Counted from the stretch's first letter, positions 21,193-34,005 are shown. The stretch is 64,000 nucleotides of DNA from Artemisia argyi (GCA_030686995.1 CM060692.1:8475465-8539464), one strand, 5' to 3'. Translations and numbers: made by a program. The notes: generated by a model not told the origin, from the letters alone.

Positions 21193-22499
21193 TAATTAAG
21201 TTGATGAGTGAGACCTAGAGCTTAAGGCATGAGATGGGATGAAACATGCTTACATGTCAAATTGATGAATCAATTTGATGTAAATCCCATAATGATCTAG
21301 GAATTGGAAAAGTGTTTGCCAATTATTGTTCGACAGATTACCATCTTTTATACTTTCACCACTAGCAGATCAACTGATGTGGTGGAATCTATGTAAAGTT
21401 GGATCCTAGATTTTCAAGAAATTAGTTGGTTATATGAATATAACCTTGGGTATTATATTTTCTTGGAAATATAAATTATCGAAAATACTAAAAAGGAATT
21501 TTGTAAAATTCTTTAAATGTATTAATGCAACTCAAAACCATAAACATAAGTTATTCTTTTAATTGATCTACACCCGGTTGGGTTTTTGGTTAGAGTCAAG
21601 ATTTACAAAAAGAATAAATATAGTCTTCTTTCCATTACGAGAAGTGTGAGACTTAAATCCTATTCCTTTTCATGAATGAGAAAGGTATAATAGGATGAAT
21701 AGAATTGTCTAAATTCTAAATACATAACTCATAGCAAACTTTAATAGTAAGAGTATATGCACCTTATGAGTTATTAAAGTAGAAGCTAGACTGATTACTG
21801 CATAATGGTAAAAGACAAATTAGATTATTTTATCTAGTTGTTTTGATTTGACCATTTAAAGATACTACATACAATTGTTGGAATGGTAGATCTATACAGG
21901 AAGAAATTGCATGCCCAAGCCTTTTCAAGTTAATAATTTGGAATGTGATGAATCACATTTATATAGTAGATTACATTCTTTTATAACCTATATAATTGTT
22001 TGAATGGGTTTTCTTAAAAGATGTAGGAAAGTAAATAGTACACTATTTCTTTCACTGATTAATGAAACATTTACAATGTTGTCAAATTCAGTGGGAGTAT
22101 TGTGTTCTTATGAATGAATAAGGGATTATTATTATGTTCTCTAATTCAGTGGGAGTTACAAGACTTACTGTCTTGATTGTAACTTAGATTATCTTTTGAA
22201 TATCTCAAGGAAATTACTTTCCAAATATAGACACTAATATTTTCAAGGATAGTCATGTACGTTTCCTTGATTGATTGAGTAAACTCTATATCTACTAAGT
22301 TATGTTAATGACACAAATCATATTATTCACATTAACAAACGCGTGCGTGTTGTTTATGTGGTACATGGTGTTGTACCATGCACAAGTGGGAGAAATCTTC
22401 ATTATGTGCAAAGTACAACACATAAGAATATGATTTAAAGAATTCTCTTAACTGCAAGTAAGAGATTATAATTCTAATTAGATTAATACATCTAATCTT

Positions 22500-22621
22500 A
22501 GAAACACTTGGTGTTGAAATTTAGTAAACGTGAGACGCAGACTAAATATTAACAACAAGGTGAATTTTCATGTATGCGTGAGACCAACATGGATAATTTA
22601 CAGTTTCTAAATTAGACATCT
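22500..22621 (+). repeat. Internal duplicated segment, copy 2
   Basis: Direct-repeat partner of 21070-21192, about 1.43 kb downstream. The flanks do not match. Confidence 0.75.
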
Positions 22622-25600
22622 ATTAGAACATGCGTCAATATGATAACAAGACAACTTCAACTATAATATTTATGTATTATTGGAATGACATAAATGCATG
22701 AAGTAATATAATACTACTTCAATAATTATGTATTCTTAGAATGACATAAATAAATGAAGTAGTGTGTTAACTTGAAAATATTATTGAAACCAAATGATGG
22801 TGTTCAAAGATTACTTTAATTATACATGTTTATACTTTATTGTATAGTTATAAATATGAAGTCTTCTAAGTATTACAAGACTTATAATTAAGTAAGACGT
22901 TAACTTGTTATGGTCTATTAATTAAGACATATACAAGAAGTCATTGAGTTAATCAATGATTAATAACGAATAGTGGGATTATAACAAGTTTATGTTTTAT
23001 AAGACATAAACATGAAGTGACTTGATTAATAAGTACTTGTTATAAAGCATGCAATTGGCTTGAAAATACTATTATACCATTAAGTTGATTTAGTTGGTAA
23101 ATAGGTATACCAACAGGAATATGGTTATCTTATATATATTGTTAGATCTTCTTACAATATCAATTCTAATTGAAATACCACATTAAGATGGTATGTTCAG
23201 TTATGAAATCAAACTCTTGTTAGATTGTTTGATTGAAGATAACTATGATTTCTATTCTTCTAAAAGTTATCAAGGTTAGAAATTGAGTATGACTTGAATA
23301 TACTCAATTAGACTCCTAGAAGATTAATAAGACGTTATTGAATTATGAAATGTGATGAATCACATTAAGTCTTAAAATTGAAGTTCTAAATTTGTTAAGT
23401 TACTTATGTGAAGGTTATTAACAAAGAGCTATCAATGCGTATTTGTAAAGTCCTAAAAGAGAAAATTGGATTGTTGCTCTAATTGCTAAGTACTTATATT
23501 CTATATAATACTAAAGGCAAGTGCGTGTATTTTATCTTGAAAAGATAGATTTACAAGATACATAATCTTCTAAAACTACACTAGTTAAAATCATGATGAG
23601 GTCTAACATGTAAATGATAAACCTCAAGATGATGGAATTATCATTCATAGATCCACTTGGATATCTCATATATTTAATAAATATACTGACGATTATATGA
23701 TGTAATATTACCAAAATAATGAATTGGGTAAATTGCTCATAATATGAATGTTATAGATGCTGTTCATAAAGATATTCAAATTCAGAAAATTTGGTTTATC
23801 TTAATTCTTAATAGTTAGAGAATGATGATGAGTTTATTCAAAGATAATGTAACCCTAGTGGTTTAAATCTTTGTGAAATAATCATATGGACAAAATTGTA
23901 CACATATCTTAATGCATGTCTTATGACAAGATTATTAATCATACTTAAGCAATTAACTATGGTTGAATACTCTTTCCTAAGCACATTAAAGATATAAAGA
24001 TGGTAAATTGTCATATTTATATGAATATGAAATTTGACAATGAATATCAAAAACTCTTTCTTGAATAATTACTTCAGCGAGGACGATAAGTAATCAAAAT
24101 GAGTTTGTGAATTCAAGAAAATCTTTGGAAGTGTACATAGTGCAATAATCCATGAATAGATAAATGCATGCATCTAGGAAATTATTCTTATGATAAATTA
24201 TTAAATCTATGTTTAGGTTTATAATTACAATAAGGTAATTTCTAAGTATTCCTGAAAGCTAGTGGGAGTATTATGTTTAATTTACTAAATCGTATATGTC
24301 GTATAACATATAAGAAGTTACATTCCATATAAGTGAAATGTTAAGACTTAGTTTGGAATGAAACTGTAAGTGAAAGATTTAGGAAATAAAACATACAACC
24401 TTGGAATTAAAGTTTATAATTTAATAAACATGTGCGGTAAATAAATTCTAATAGAATATGATATATCATTTAGTAAATGGATATACATATTTGGAAAGAT
24501 AGAACATGAATATAAATCTAAGTATGACCGAAGGATTTTCATGTGCATCGTATTATTGTTACATCATGCTTAAATGCTTAATGATTTAACAATATTTGAT
24601 ATCTTGTGTAATGAATATTCTAAAGAAATATGTTTGACTTAGAATAATGATCCTCAAACCTGGAATAGCTCCTAAACATTACACAATGGATATTAGGTTA
24701 CGGGATTTTCAATAGCATATTGTTGTTTGTATACAATGATGACGGTATAAATTGAGACGACACTCAATAACTAGTCATGGAAGGATTTTATCCTTAGCCA
24801 TGTGAACTAGTTGTGCTCAACAAAGAGCAGAGTTGCATTATACATTAAAGAATTAGAATACTTTAAACTTTAAAAGGTTTGAAAGTTTGATTGTTATAAG
24901 TTGGTGATTGAGGATATCACACTATTTATGAAAAATTATGTGGCTATATCAAGATAGTTGGATTTACACATACAAGAATTTTAATTCTTGAAAGAAGTAT
25001 TCTCAAAATTCGGATAGATCATAGTTAGATGAAATAATGCCTTGTCAACAAGTATGATTGTCATTACTTGAGGCATAATTGTCTTCAAGTTATTACTTGA
25101 GGAAAATTCATTAACTAGTATAATCATGCATTGATCTATTTTGGTATTTGGATAAAGGACATTAAGCAATTATTATTTATAATGAATTAAAGTACTTAGT
25201 ATGTTTGTTTTCATTAATAATATATTGTGTCCTATATTTGCATGTTTAAAATCCGTGAATAACTAATATTATTCTAAATTGTCCATTGCCAATTAATGAT
25301 ATGGGAATATCATTAAACTAAGACAAATCTGAGTATTGGTTAAGAATATACTTGAAAGTATATTGATGCGTTGACATACCAATTTCACATGATATTCGAT
25401 GAATTGAATATAGGACTTATCCCAACTACATGATTTTACTTTATGGATCTTGTCAGTAAGTAAATCATGAATTTGTTATCCTCAGACTTGAGATACCAGA
25501 TAAGAGTCATGGATGTAGTGCATTTTTGTGAAGCAATCTACCGCTCACCGTAACAGGGAGTTATAAGGGTTGTTTTCAGAAGTGTTGCAAAGTTCATGGG

Positions 25601-25950
25601 TTATTCTTGTAGTCAAGAAAGAATTTGTTCCTTCTGATTTGTTCAGAAGTTTAATACTGCTGGGCCCCTCGTAGGGTTGACAAGATGTTTGCGTGCGCAC
25701 GCCCAAAGTCTATCTGGAATACGTTCAGATGTTTTGGTAATCTTGCTCAATTATAAACAACGAGAAACAGAATTGTTAATTAAAGAATGACTGAGATCCA
25801 TATCTTTATTAACGTAGTATTAGAAACAAAAGGATGATAATAATAATGATGAATCATTAAAGGTTATCCAGGAGACCTTCCTCGAGTTGAACTAGGGGCA
25901 TTGGCGTGTTGCTAGACGCTAACCAATGTCATTACACTATTAATAGATAT

Positions 25951-25962
25951 CCAAGTGGGAGC
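25951..25962 (+). other. Polypurine tract before the 3' LTR
   Basis: CCAAGTGGGAGC precedes the 3' LTR. The octamer AGTGGGAG also occurs at 22090, 22148, 22385 and 24261 within the element, so plus-strand priming sites may have multiplied or been duplicated. Confidence 0.65.
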
Positions 25963-26816
25963 TGTTAGAGTTTGTGGATAAATATTAATATTCGTATGAC
26001 TAGAATCGAACTCAAGACCACGGGATTGCACACTTTACGTATGAAGAGTAAATGATTAATAATTATATTTAAAATGTTATATTTAATTATTATATACACA
26101 AAACGTCTAACGACCGTTAGCAATTAACAGACAATTGACTAATGACCGCTTAAATATATAAAGAAGGATTAAAGTGTCAAAGTTTGAAACCCTTGTCCTC
26201 TCTCTTTGTAACCGATTCTATGAAGGTTCTAGGAAGGGGGTTGGTTGTCGACTTTGGTAACTAAAGGAGGTGGGAGGCAATACCTTGGAGGAAAAGTTTG
26301 GTTATTATATAAACAAATCTTTGCTCCTTGTTTGTTGATCGACTCACACACAGAAACAAAAGTAAAACATCACTGTACGAGTGGTTGCATGGTTTGCATG
26401 GTATCATGATATATCATGTATGTATTATACATGTATATATTATGTACGCATGATCATAAATCTATTACATGCAGTATTACTTTTTCTCCTTCTTTATTGT
26501 AACGGAATTTTGAGTGTCAAGAAAATTACTTTGTGTTTTTATTACTAGCATAACGTTTACTCGGTATTAGTACGTGTGTACAAGAACGTGGTGTAAACAT
26601 ACTTTTGTTTACATCTTGGATCGATTAACAAAACGGTAAGGGGTTAATCAATAGATCCCTAATTCATATAAACCCTAATTAGGGTTCATCACATGTTCAA
26701 GATTTTATTGAAGTGCTAAAAGGTACGTTCCAATTTATGTTTTAGTTAATCTTTGTATGTGTTATTCTTGATCCTAGCTTCCGCTATATGTGTACTTTGA
26801 TTGTATAATTCTAACA
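25963..26816 (+). repeat. 3' LTR, 854 bp
   Basis: Near-identical to the 5' LTR. It ends TCTAACA, followed by the target duplication CTAAC and then the right half of the interrupted leader. Confidence 0.92.
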
Positions 26817-26821
26817 CTAAC

Positions 26822-26939
26822 AACGTGTGGTTACCAACTTACCATTATGGTCACTGTGTTCAACTCGGTTTGTAATAATTTTTTTTCCCAAATATTGAAC
26901 ATTTCAAGGGTGGGCCAAATGATGGATGAATTATATATA
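26822..26939 (+). repeat. Right half of the interrupted membrane-protein leader
   Basis: AACGTGTGGTTACC to GGTGGGCCAAATGATGGATG matches 42487-42600. The ATG of the conserved 69-codon upstream frame is changed to AGG in this copy. A Stowaway element follows immediately. Confidence 0.8.
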
Positions 26940-27194
26940 CTACCTCCGTCTCAAAATTATTGTCATCTATTGACTTTTTCGGTCTTTACTTTTCAACTTT
27001 GACCTTAAGTATTTTTGTTTATATTACATAATACTTGATACAAAATATATGAACGAACTAAGTTTTAAATGTATTTTCATTTGATATAATTTTTATAAAA
27101 AATTGTATAACACAAACAAAAATATTTATAGTCAAAGTTAAGAAAGAAAGACCGAAAAAGTCAATAGGGGACAATAATTTTAGGACGGAGGGAG
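26940..27194. mobile_element. Stowaway MITE
   Basis: CTACCTCCGTCTCAAAATTA and the reverse of TAATTTTAGGACGGAGGGAG are Stowaway (Tc1/Mariner) terminal repeats. The element is flanked by TA on each side (26938-26939, 27195-27196). 255 bp, non-coding. Confidence 0.9.
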
Positions 27195-27202
27195 TATATA
27201 CT

Positions 27203-28010
27203 AGACGAGTACCCGTGCATAGCAACGGGATTCTATAGCGGCAATACTTTTGAGATAAAAAAAAGTTTATGGGGTTATAAACAAAAAATAATAAAAGTTT
27301 GAGGATTTGGGGATTAAACATATTATTTTGAAACCCGGTTCGACCCGGGCGGTTCAACCGGTTGAACCGTTCCGGTCGAAGAACGGGTCAATTTAAACCG
27401 GGTCAACCCGACGGGTTGTGTCGAAAAAACAGGTCAACCCGTCGGGTTTGAATTGTCCTGGGTCAACCCGGTTTTAGACATGTATTTTATAGCGACAGAT
27501 AGTTTATTTATAAAAAAAATTATATGTTTTTTTTTTTTTTTTTTTTTTTTTAGAAGGGCAAAAAAAGAATTATATGTTATAAATGAAAAATAATAAAAGT
27601 TTGAAGATTTGGGAATTAAATATAATGTTTTGAAACCCGGTTCGACTCGGGTGGTTCAACCGGTTGAACCATTCTGGTTGAAAAATTGGTTAATTTAAAT
27701 CGGGTCAACTTGCTAGGTTGGGTCAAAAACGGGAAAAATTAAACCGGTTCAACCCGTCGGGTTTGAAGCATCCCGGGTCAACCCGGTTTGTGATTTGTAT
27801 TAATAGTTTTAATTGGTTGCATTTAATTTGGTAGGTACGTTTTTAATTGGTTGTACAATATGAATAAATCATTGTACTTTTAAGTAATGGGGTGTTTTAA
27901 TAAGAACATTAATTACATTTCATAATTTCCTTTAATAAGATTTTTCAACATTTCACATTCTTGACTTTTCACTTTTCCACTTTGACAATTTTTCTTTTAT
28001 ATGTAGTATA
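27203..28010. repeat. Repeat family beginning CGAGTACCCGTGCATAGCA
   Basis: It begins GACGAGTACCCGTGCATAGC. Similar terminal sequence is inverted at about 39860-39912 and 38148-38180, with shorter traces at 37800-37835. The far end contains ACATTTCATAATTTCCTTTA, which recurs inverted at 38230-38275. Inside are two ~200 bp direct repeats (27276-27477 and 27578-27792), each an AAACCCGG/CCGGTT-rich hairpin-prone block, and a T tract at 27525-27551. Superfamily unknown; a Helitron-like origin is possible but unproven. Confidence 0.45.
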
Positions 28011-28011
28011 G

Positions 28012-28105
28012 ATATAGTGCAATCACAATGTCTATGTATTAATTAGTAATGTTTTCTAGAAACACAAACACATTTTCCTATTCTATCCTTGAGATGTTTA
28101 TCTTA
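28012..28105 (+). repeat. Short copy of the 5' end of the membrane-protein leader
   Basis: ATATAGTGCAATCACAATGT and about 75 further bases match 42145-42240 and 45893-45990 before the similarity stops. One more relic of leader duplication. Confidence 0.8.
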
Positions 28106-29240
28106 ACTACTTATAATGGAAAAATGGTCAAATGTGAAAAGTGAAAAACTGAATTTTGGGTCAATCCCTATAATGCCCTTGTGAGGTTGACTTGTTCTCT
28201 TTATGGGCTTTCAAACTAATTTAGGAAAGACAGCAAAGAACATTAACATTACACGGTTGTATTTCTAGCCTTTCGAACTAATTTAGGGAAGACATCAATT
28301 ACACGGTTGTATTCCAATAGAGATAAGCTGAAACTTATCAAGGATTGATTTTATAGGTTTTGCCTATAAAAAAAACCATAATCTCATCTTCCTCAATCTC
28401 ACACTCGGCTATCTCTCTAAAAACACACACAACCTGTTTTTGAGTTCCCTCTACCAGCCCACCTACTCATCTAAAATGAAACCACACACCATTACCGCCG
28501 CCACCATTCCTGCCGTCTACTGAGGCCACAACAATATGTTTGTTGTGTAGGTTGTTTCGGTAGGGTTGGTGGTTTCGATAGGCTTGGTGGTTTTGGTGTC
28601 TTGTTTGTGGCTCTGAGGAAAATCATGGTGGTTTCGGCTGGCTTTCTTGTTGTTTAGATCTTTCAGATATGGTGTTTTGATCTTTAGATCTTTTGAGATT
28701 TGGTGTTTGTGTATCATACATCTCATCTTTTTTCTATTTATTTGTGGTAGTACTTGGATGAGTTATGGATATGTGAAGTATTGGAGTATATTTTTGTAAA
28801 TCTATTGGTTTTAGTTTTGGTTTTGATTTCATTTTTAGTGGTTCTTCATATCTGCTAAGTAGCAGGGAGCTCAAAGAAATAAAGGGCATCATCGCGTCTA
28901 AGATCCGAGATGTAAAAAAATGAAAAAAAAAATGTTTATTTTTTGTTGTGTTACATATAACAGGAAGAAGGCATAACATGGACAAGAAAAAGAGCAAAAG
29001 CATGTTGGTGGTGATTGATATAATAGTGTAAAGTTTGTATTGGGTTAGAGTTTTATGATTTGTGTTTCGGGAATCGGGAGTGTAACAACATCACGTGGGG
29101 TTTGTTTTACCCTGAATTTGTTTTTTGTTTGATAGTCAATTTATTTAACTTGTATATTTTTAAAAGAAATGTTATTTAGTTTTCACGTTTTACATTTTTA
29201 CTTTAGCCAAGGCCCAACCAAGTATTATTTCTAAAAGAAT
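28106..29240. other. Intergenic sequence, possible transcribed-gene remnant
   Basis: 28370-28510 has a TATA-like CCTATAAAAA, a CT/CA-rich stretch resembling a 5' UTR, and ATGAAACCACACACCATTAC followed soon by a stop. It may be a degraded gene start. The rest is unremarkable. Confidence 0.3.
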
Positions 29241-29384
29241 CACTACAAGAAAAGTGGCTTTTTAGGACCCCCATAAGCGTCATAAAATGGTACTTTTTAG
29301 GACCTTTCATTTAATAGGACCAAGGATGAAAGCGTTTCATGTAAGGCGGTTGTAATAGGTCCAAAGCGTCCTAATATTTCAAAT

Positions 29385-30170
29385 ACCCTTATGAAACTAA
29401 TTTTATGGTCATATTATATGTCTATGAACAACCCAAATAGCGTCCTAATAAAACCATATTAGGACACTTTTACATTGTTTTGACATGTGATTACCTGCTT
29501 TTAATCTTTTGAGACACATAAAAACGTCCTTAAAAGTATTGTTAGGACGCTTATGATGTAACATCATAGCTATTTTAGCAACCAAGAAAAGGGTCCTAAT
29601 AACTCAAATAAGATTATGATACCAATTTTATGATCGCATAATAGGTCTATAAACAACCCAAATAACGTCCTAATAAAAACATATTATGACACTTTTACAA
29701 TGTTCTAACATGTGGTAACCTACTTTTAATCTTTTGATACACATACAAGCGTCCTTGAATGTTAATTCTTAGGACGGTTATCATATACCATTATAGTTAC
29801 TTTAACACCAATAAAAGGGTCCTAATATCCCAAATACGATTATGAAACCAAATTTATGGTCGCATAATATGTCTATGAACAACCAAATAATGTCCTAATA
29901 ACAACATATTAGGACACTTTTACAATGTTGTAAAACGTGGTTACCTAATTTTAATCTTTTGATACACATACAAGCGTACTTAAAAGATAATTGTTAGGAC
30001 GCTTATCATATAACATTATAGCTACTTTAGCACCAAGAAAAGGGTTCTAATATCTCAAAGAAGATTATGAAACCAATTTTTTGGTCGTATAAAATGTCTA
30101 TTAACAACCTAAATAACGTCCTAATAACAACATATTAGGACACTTTTACAATGTTAAGCGTCCTTAAAAG
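29385..30170. repeat. Subterminal tandem array, 225 bp period
   Basis: The phrase CGTCCTAATAAAAACATATT (with small variants) recurs at 29441, 29666, 29891 and 30117, spacings 225, 225 and 226 bp. Each unit also carries AAAGGGTCCTAAT and a GTTAGGACG motif. Subterminal repeats are where CACTA transposase binds. Confidence 0.85.
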
Positions 30171-30239
30171 TTAATTGTTAGGATGGTTAATAAGTTTAAT
30201 AGGACAATTTCAAAGTCCTGACAAGTCATATGATAGAAC

Positions 30240-31956
30240 GCTATTTTCAGCATGCACACTCTATTATTACGATATGAATAAAACATCAACTAATTATTAA
30301 ATGAATAAAACGAAATTGTATTTCAAATAAGCAATTGTCATAACAAAAGCACTAAACATAAATAAGGTAGACACTATCCAAACATAAAGTCTTGTAACAT
30401 TAAACAATAAATTAAAGCAACAAGAAGCTTAGTCCGGCGTCATCATGCATCCTTTCTCAATCCTCACGGACCACCTACAAATAAACACCCATGTATAAGC
30501 ATTAAGCTCCATGTTAGTAAAATTATTGGTATCACAAGATTAACAAAGACATACCGAGATAAAGGGACAAAACCATGCTATGGTTGCACCAACACAGTCT
30601 TCAATTAACGAGGCATGACCTGATATAATTCCCCTTTAATTCAGTTTGTAACATGTTTAATCACTTCTTTATACTACCCAACACCCCACGTACAAACACA
30701 CCATTCGACCACCAAAACTAATGAGACACACCAACATTAACGAGGCATGACCTGATATAATTCCCCATGCACACACACGTACCATACATACACACTTTCA
30801 TTTGTTTAATAATCCATACACATGCAAAAGAACTTAACATATTTTACAATTTCAAAACAGTAGCCATGTGCCCATGTGCTTTATGTTTTAATCTCAGTTC
30901 TATATATCACAAAATTTCTTACTTCACATGTACGCCTGGCTCCTAACATGACAACACACCTATGACCTACCTCAACCCTATTCGACCAAGACAAAACTCG
31001 AAACAAATCTAACCCTTTCTTTTATTTCGTTAAGCTTAAAACAGTTACAATAATCAGATCCAAACGCATCATGAAATCACGGATTATGAGCCAACTGATA
31101 ACATAAACTCACACGTTTGCAGCCCCTATCGTCTACACACACACACGCATTGATATAGGTCGACTTAGAGTTCGATATTTCATGCGGTTTTCCTTAAGAT
31201 TTTATGTGCTGCCATTATTTGATCATAAGTATAAAACTGAGCCGATTATATATATGTCTTGCTTTCATTATTATTATTTTTTTGTGAGCTTGCATGACTT
31301 TATGCGTAGTTTAGATCGATTAGAAACATGTAACTTAAGCCGATTAAGAAGGCTACGTACGATTGAAACAAGAAAAAAAATAAGAGATGGTATTGAACAA
31401 GGTTCGAGACATGTTACCCTTGTAGTGTGATTGAATGGAAGAGGCCAAGACAAATTGGACCAGACTTGAATCAAACCCAAGCAAATCCATACACCTCGAA
31501 ACAGAATATACCACACTCAAATACACACAATCAACCCCACACCCTTGTCGACCTAGATGACCACAATCACCCACGCCTTTTCACAGCATTCTTTGCACCA
31601 GAAAAACCTCCACGAATCAGATCCTTTCCAAACCTTTGTAATTACTTTCCTTCGGATCGAATGAAGAGAGAAAAACTATATGCCGTCACTTTTAGTTATT
31701 AGGGTTTTGTGTGTGATATCATTTGTGAAAAGTCGTTTAATGAGAGGAGAAGAAATAGGGGAAAAGGAGCGTTTAAAATGAATGAGAAGGATACTTGCCG
31801 AATATTGTGAGATACCATTGACTTAGTTTGATATTATCTTCCTGGAAACAAATATGAGCCAATTCTTTGTTATCTTCCAATTTTACAAAGCCCAAGATTT
31901 TTATATCAAAGTGTTGTGACCATTTTGGCCCAAGATGACATTTAGGCATGTATTAG
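30240..31956. other. CACTA interior, no recognised gene
   Basis: Repetitive words such as GGCATGACCTGATATAATTC (30609 and 30740) indicate a local ~130 bp duplication. Small frames such as that at 31427-31702 have a start, a stop and proline/asparagine-rich content, but no recognised family. They may be captured gene pieces. Confidence 0.35.
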
Positions 31957-32297
31957 CAAGGTTTTGAAACCCGGGTCGACCCGGCCGGGTTAACCGGTTC
32001 GACCGGTTCCGGCCGAAAAAACGGGTCAAAACAACCCGGGTTAACCGGTTTGACCCGCCGGGTTTTGAGTGACCCGGGTCAACCCGGTTCTCGAAACCCG
32101 GCCGGGTTTCATTTTTTCAAAATATTTTAATAAAAACCCGGGTTGACCCGGCGGTCGAACCGGTTGACCCGGTCAAAAAAATAAAAAAATAATAAATTGA
32201 AAACCGGGTTGACCCGGCGGTCCAACCGGTCGAACCGGTTGACCCGGTGCCCGGTGACTCGACCGGGTCGATTTCAAACCCGGTTTTCAAAACATTG
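31957..32297. mobile_element. hAT MITE, CCGG-rich, perfect 8 bp target duplication
   Basis: 341 bp. CAAGGTTTTGAAACCCGGGT on the left is mirrored by ACCCGG...TTTTCAAAACATTG on the right. TGTATTAG flanks both sides (31949-31956, 32298-32305). The interior is built from CCGGGT, CCGGTT and GACCCG words able to fold on themselves. The same word set occurs at 27330-27800. Confidence 0.92.
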
Positions 32298-32619
32298 TGT
32301 ATTAGTTTGTACGTAGCTATGAAATTTCAAAATTAAATAACTTAGTTATTTAGGTCATAATGTAAAGTTAAGTGATCTTATAACTGTTTTAGGTTATTAG
32401 TAACTTTAGGTTTTGTGTTAAATTATAATGTTCTTATAGATTTAAAAGTTAGAGGGGTAATTTAGGTATTCCAAATGTTTAAAATTTTAGGGTTTTACAA
32501 CTCTTCCCCTCTAAAAAGAAAAATTTCATCCGCGAAATTGAAGATATGCAAATCAAATGAGATTTCAATCACTACAAAATTTATGACAATTACCCACTAA
32601 ATCTTTTACCCACTAAAGG

Positions 32620-32840
32620 GGTGTTTGTTTAAGCTTACATGTGGGCTTATTAAATTATTTGATTTTGGCTTATATTTCATAAGCTCTAATTTTTCAGCTT
32701 ATTTTAAGACTTTTAGGTTTGTAGAAGTTTATCATATTATAATAAACATATATAAGCCCACTAAAAAAATAAGTCAAAAAGTTAGCACCTATGAAATATA
32801 AGCCGAAACACAAATAAGCTCTAGCTTCTTGCTAGTTATT
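32620..32840. mobile_element. Possible small MITE
   Basis: GGGGTGTTTGTTTAAGCTTA near 32620 and partly inverted sequence ending near 32830 (AAGCCGAAACACAAATAAGC) enclose AAGCTTAT/ATAAGC-rich DNA. The inverted repeat is imperfect and no target duplication was found. Confidence 0.3.
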
Positions 32841-33362
32841 ATTAATAAAATTATTGCCTTTCAAAAAAAAAACTCCTAAAAGTACAAAAAGTCACCAAAT
32901 ATAAGTTTAGGCTTATTAAATGTAAAAAGTAATAAGATAAAAATAAAAATAAAATAAACCAATTGCTACTTCATTTCATTAGATATTGACAACCTAATCG
33001 CTCCATCACCATAATTTTGCCAATCACTTTCACCGTCACGACTCCACCGCCGTTATCGACCACCACAACCGAAACGTAACTCCGGTACCATCGTCACCAC
33101 CTGTCTCTATCTAGTTTTGATCGAAACCCTAACTCCGACACCATCATCATCGTAACCGTCGTCAATTGGCGTCACTGTTATCAAGTTCGGTATAATACAA
33201 TGATTCCTTAACATATTAGTTAAAATTTTATAATATTATGACTTGTAAATACACAACGAAGAAATATAGTTGAAATATAACTATTAGTTGTAATTATAAT
33301 CTAAACACTGTGCGTGAATTTTCACAATTACAAAATATTAAACACGGTCAAATTCTATGCCG

Positions 33363-34005
33363 CACTACTACAAAAACCACTTTTAGTGACTATGAATATA
33401 GTCGCTAAAAGTTTTAGCAAACACACGTGGTCTCAAAAAGTTGTGTCGCCCAAAACTCATGGTTGGCAACCACAATTATTGCTTTTAGCGACTGCAGGTT
33501 TGACTTGACTTTCTTTGACCTTTTGATGTGATTAACCAAATCTTTGGACACCACTTTTAGCGAGTACATGTAGTCGCTAAAAGTAAGCTGATTTTGTTGA
33601 CCAAATTCTTTAGTGGCCACTTTTAGCTACTATAGGTGGCCGCTAAAGGGTTTTCTTATATTGACCAAACAAAAAAGGACGGCCACCTTTAGCGACCATC
33701 GACAAATAGAGTTTTGACTTTTGACTATTTTTTCATCCCAACACTTACAGTGACTACATGTCGTCGCTATAAGTAATAGTCAAAGTCAAACATTTTTCAT
33801 TTACTCATTTTGTCGCCTAGCTAACTTGTAGCGACGACTCTCTTGTCACTAAAAGTGTTAGATTAGTTGTTAAAAGTTTTGGTCAAAGGCAGGGCCAAGA
33901 ATGTGAAATTTTTTGTCATTTGATGGACCCATAGCAATGACATCCGTTGTCGCTATAGATTCCCCGTCGCGAGAAGTCCAAAATGGTGTAGCACCGATAA
34001 ATTAA
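33363..34005. repeat. CACTA-like terminus with GTCGCTAAAAG repeats
   Basis: CACTACTACAAAAACCACTT at 33363 is a second CACTA-type end, oriented inward. It is followed by repeated words (TTTTAGTGACTA, GTCGCTAAAAGT, TTTAGCGACC) to about 34000, where AATGGTGTAGCA may be a decayed opposite end. No target duplication could be matched. Confidence 0.45.

Larger units (their letters stand above)
19025..26816 (+). mobile_element. Complete non-autonomous LTR retrotransposon (7.8 kb)
   Basis: Two 854 bp LTRs (19025-19878, 25963-26816) differ at about six positions by eye. They bound a 6.1 kb AT-rich interior without any frame over about 70 codons. The 5 bp duplication CTAAC flanks it (19020-19024, 26817-26821). 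Paralogous leaders at 41329, 42482 and 46227 show the unoccupied site with a single CTAAC. A methionine-tRNA-like primer site and a GTGGGAG polypurine tract are in place. Such near-identical LTRs leave little time for decay, so the element was probably mobilised by proteins from elsewhere. Primer and polypurine tract suggest Copia ancestry; the orientation follows from both. Confidence 0.92.
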
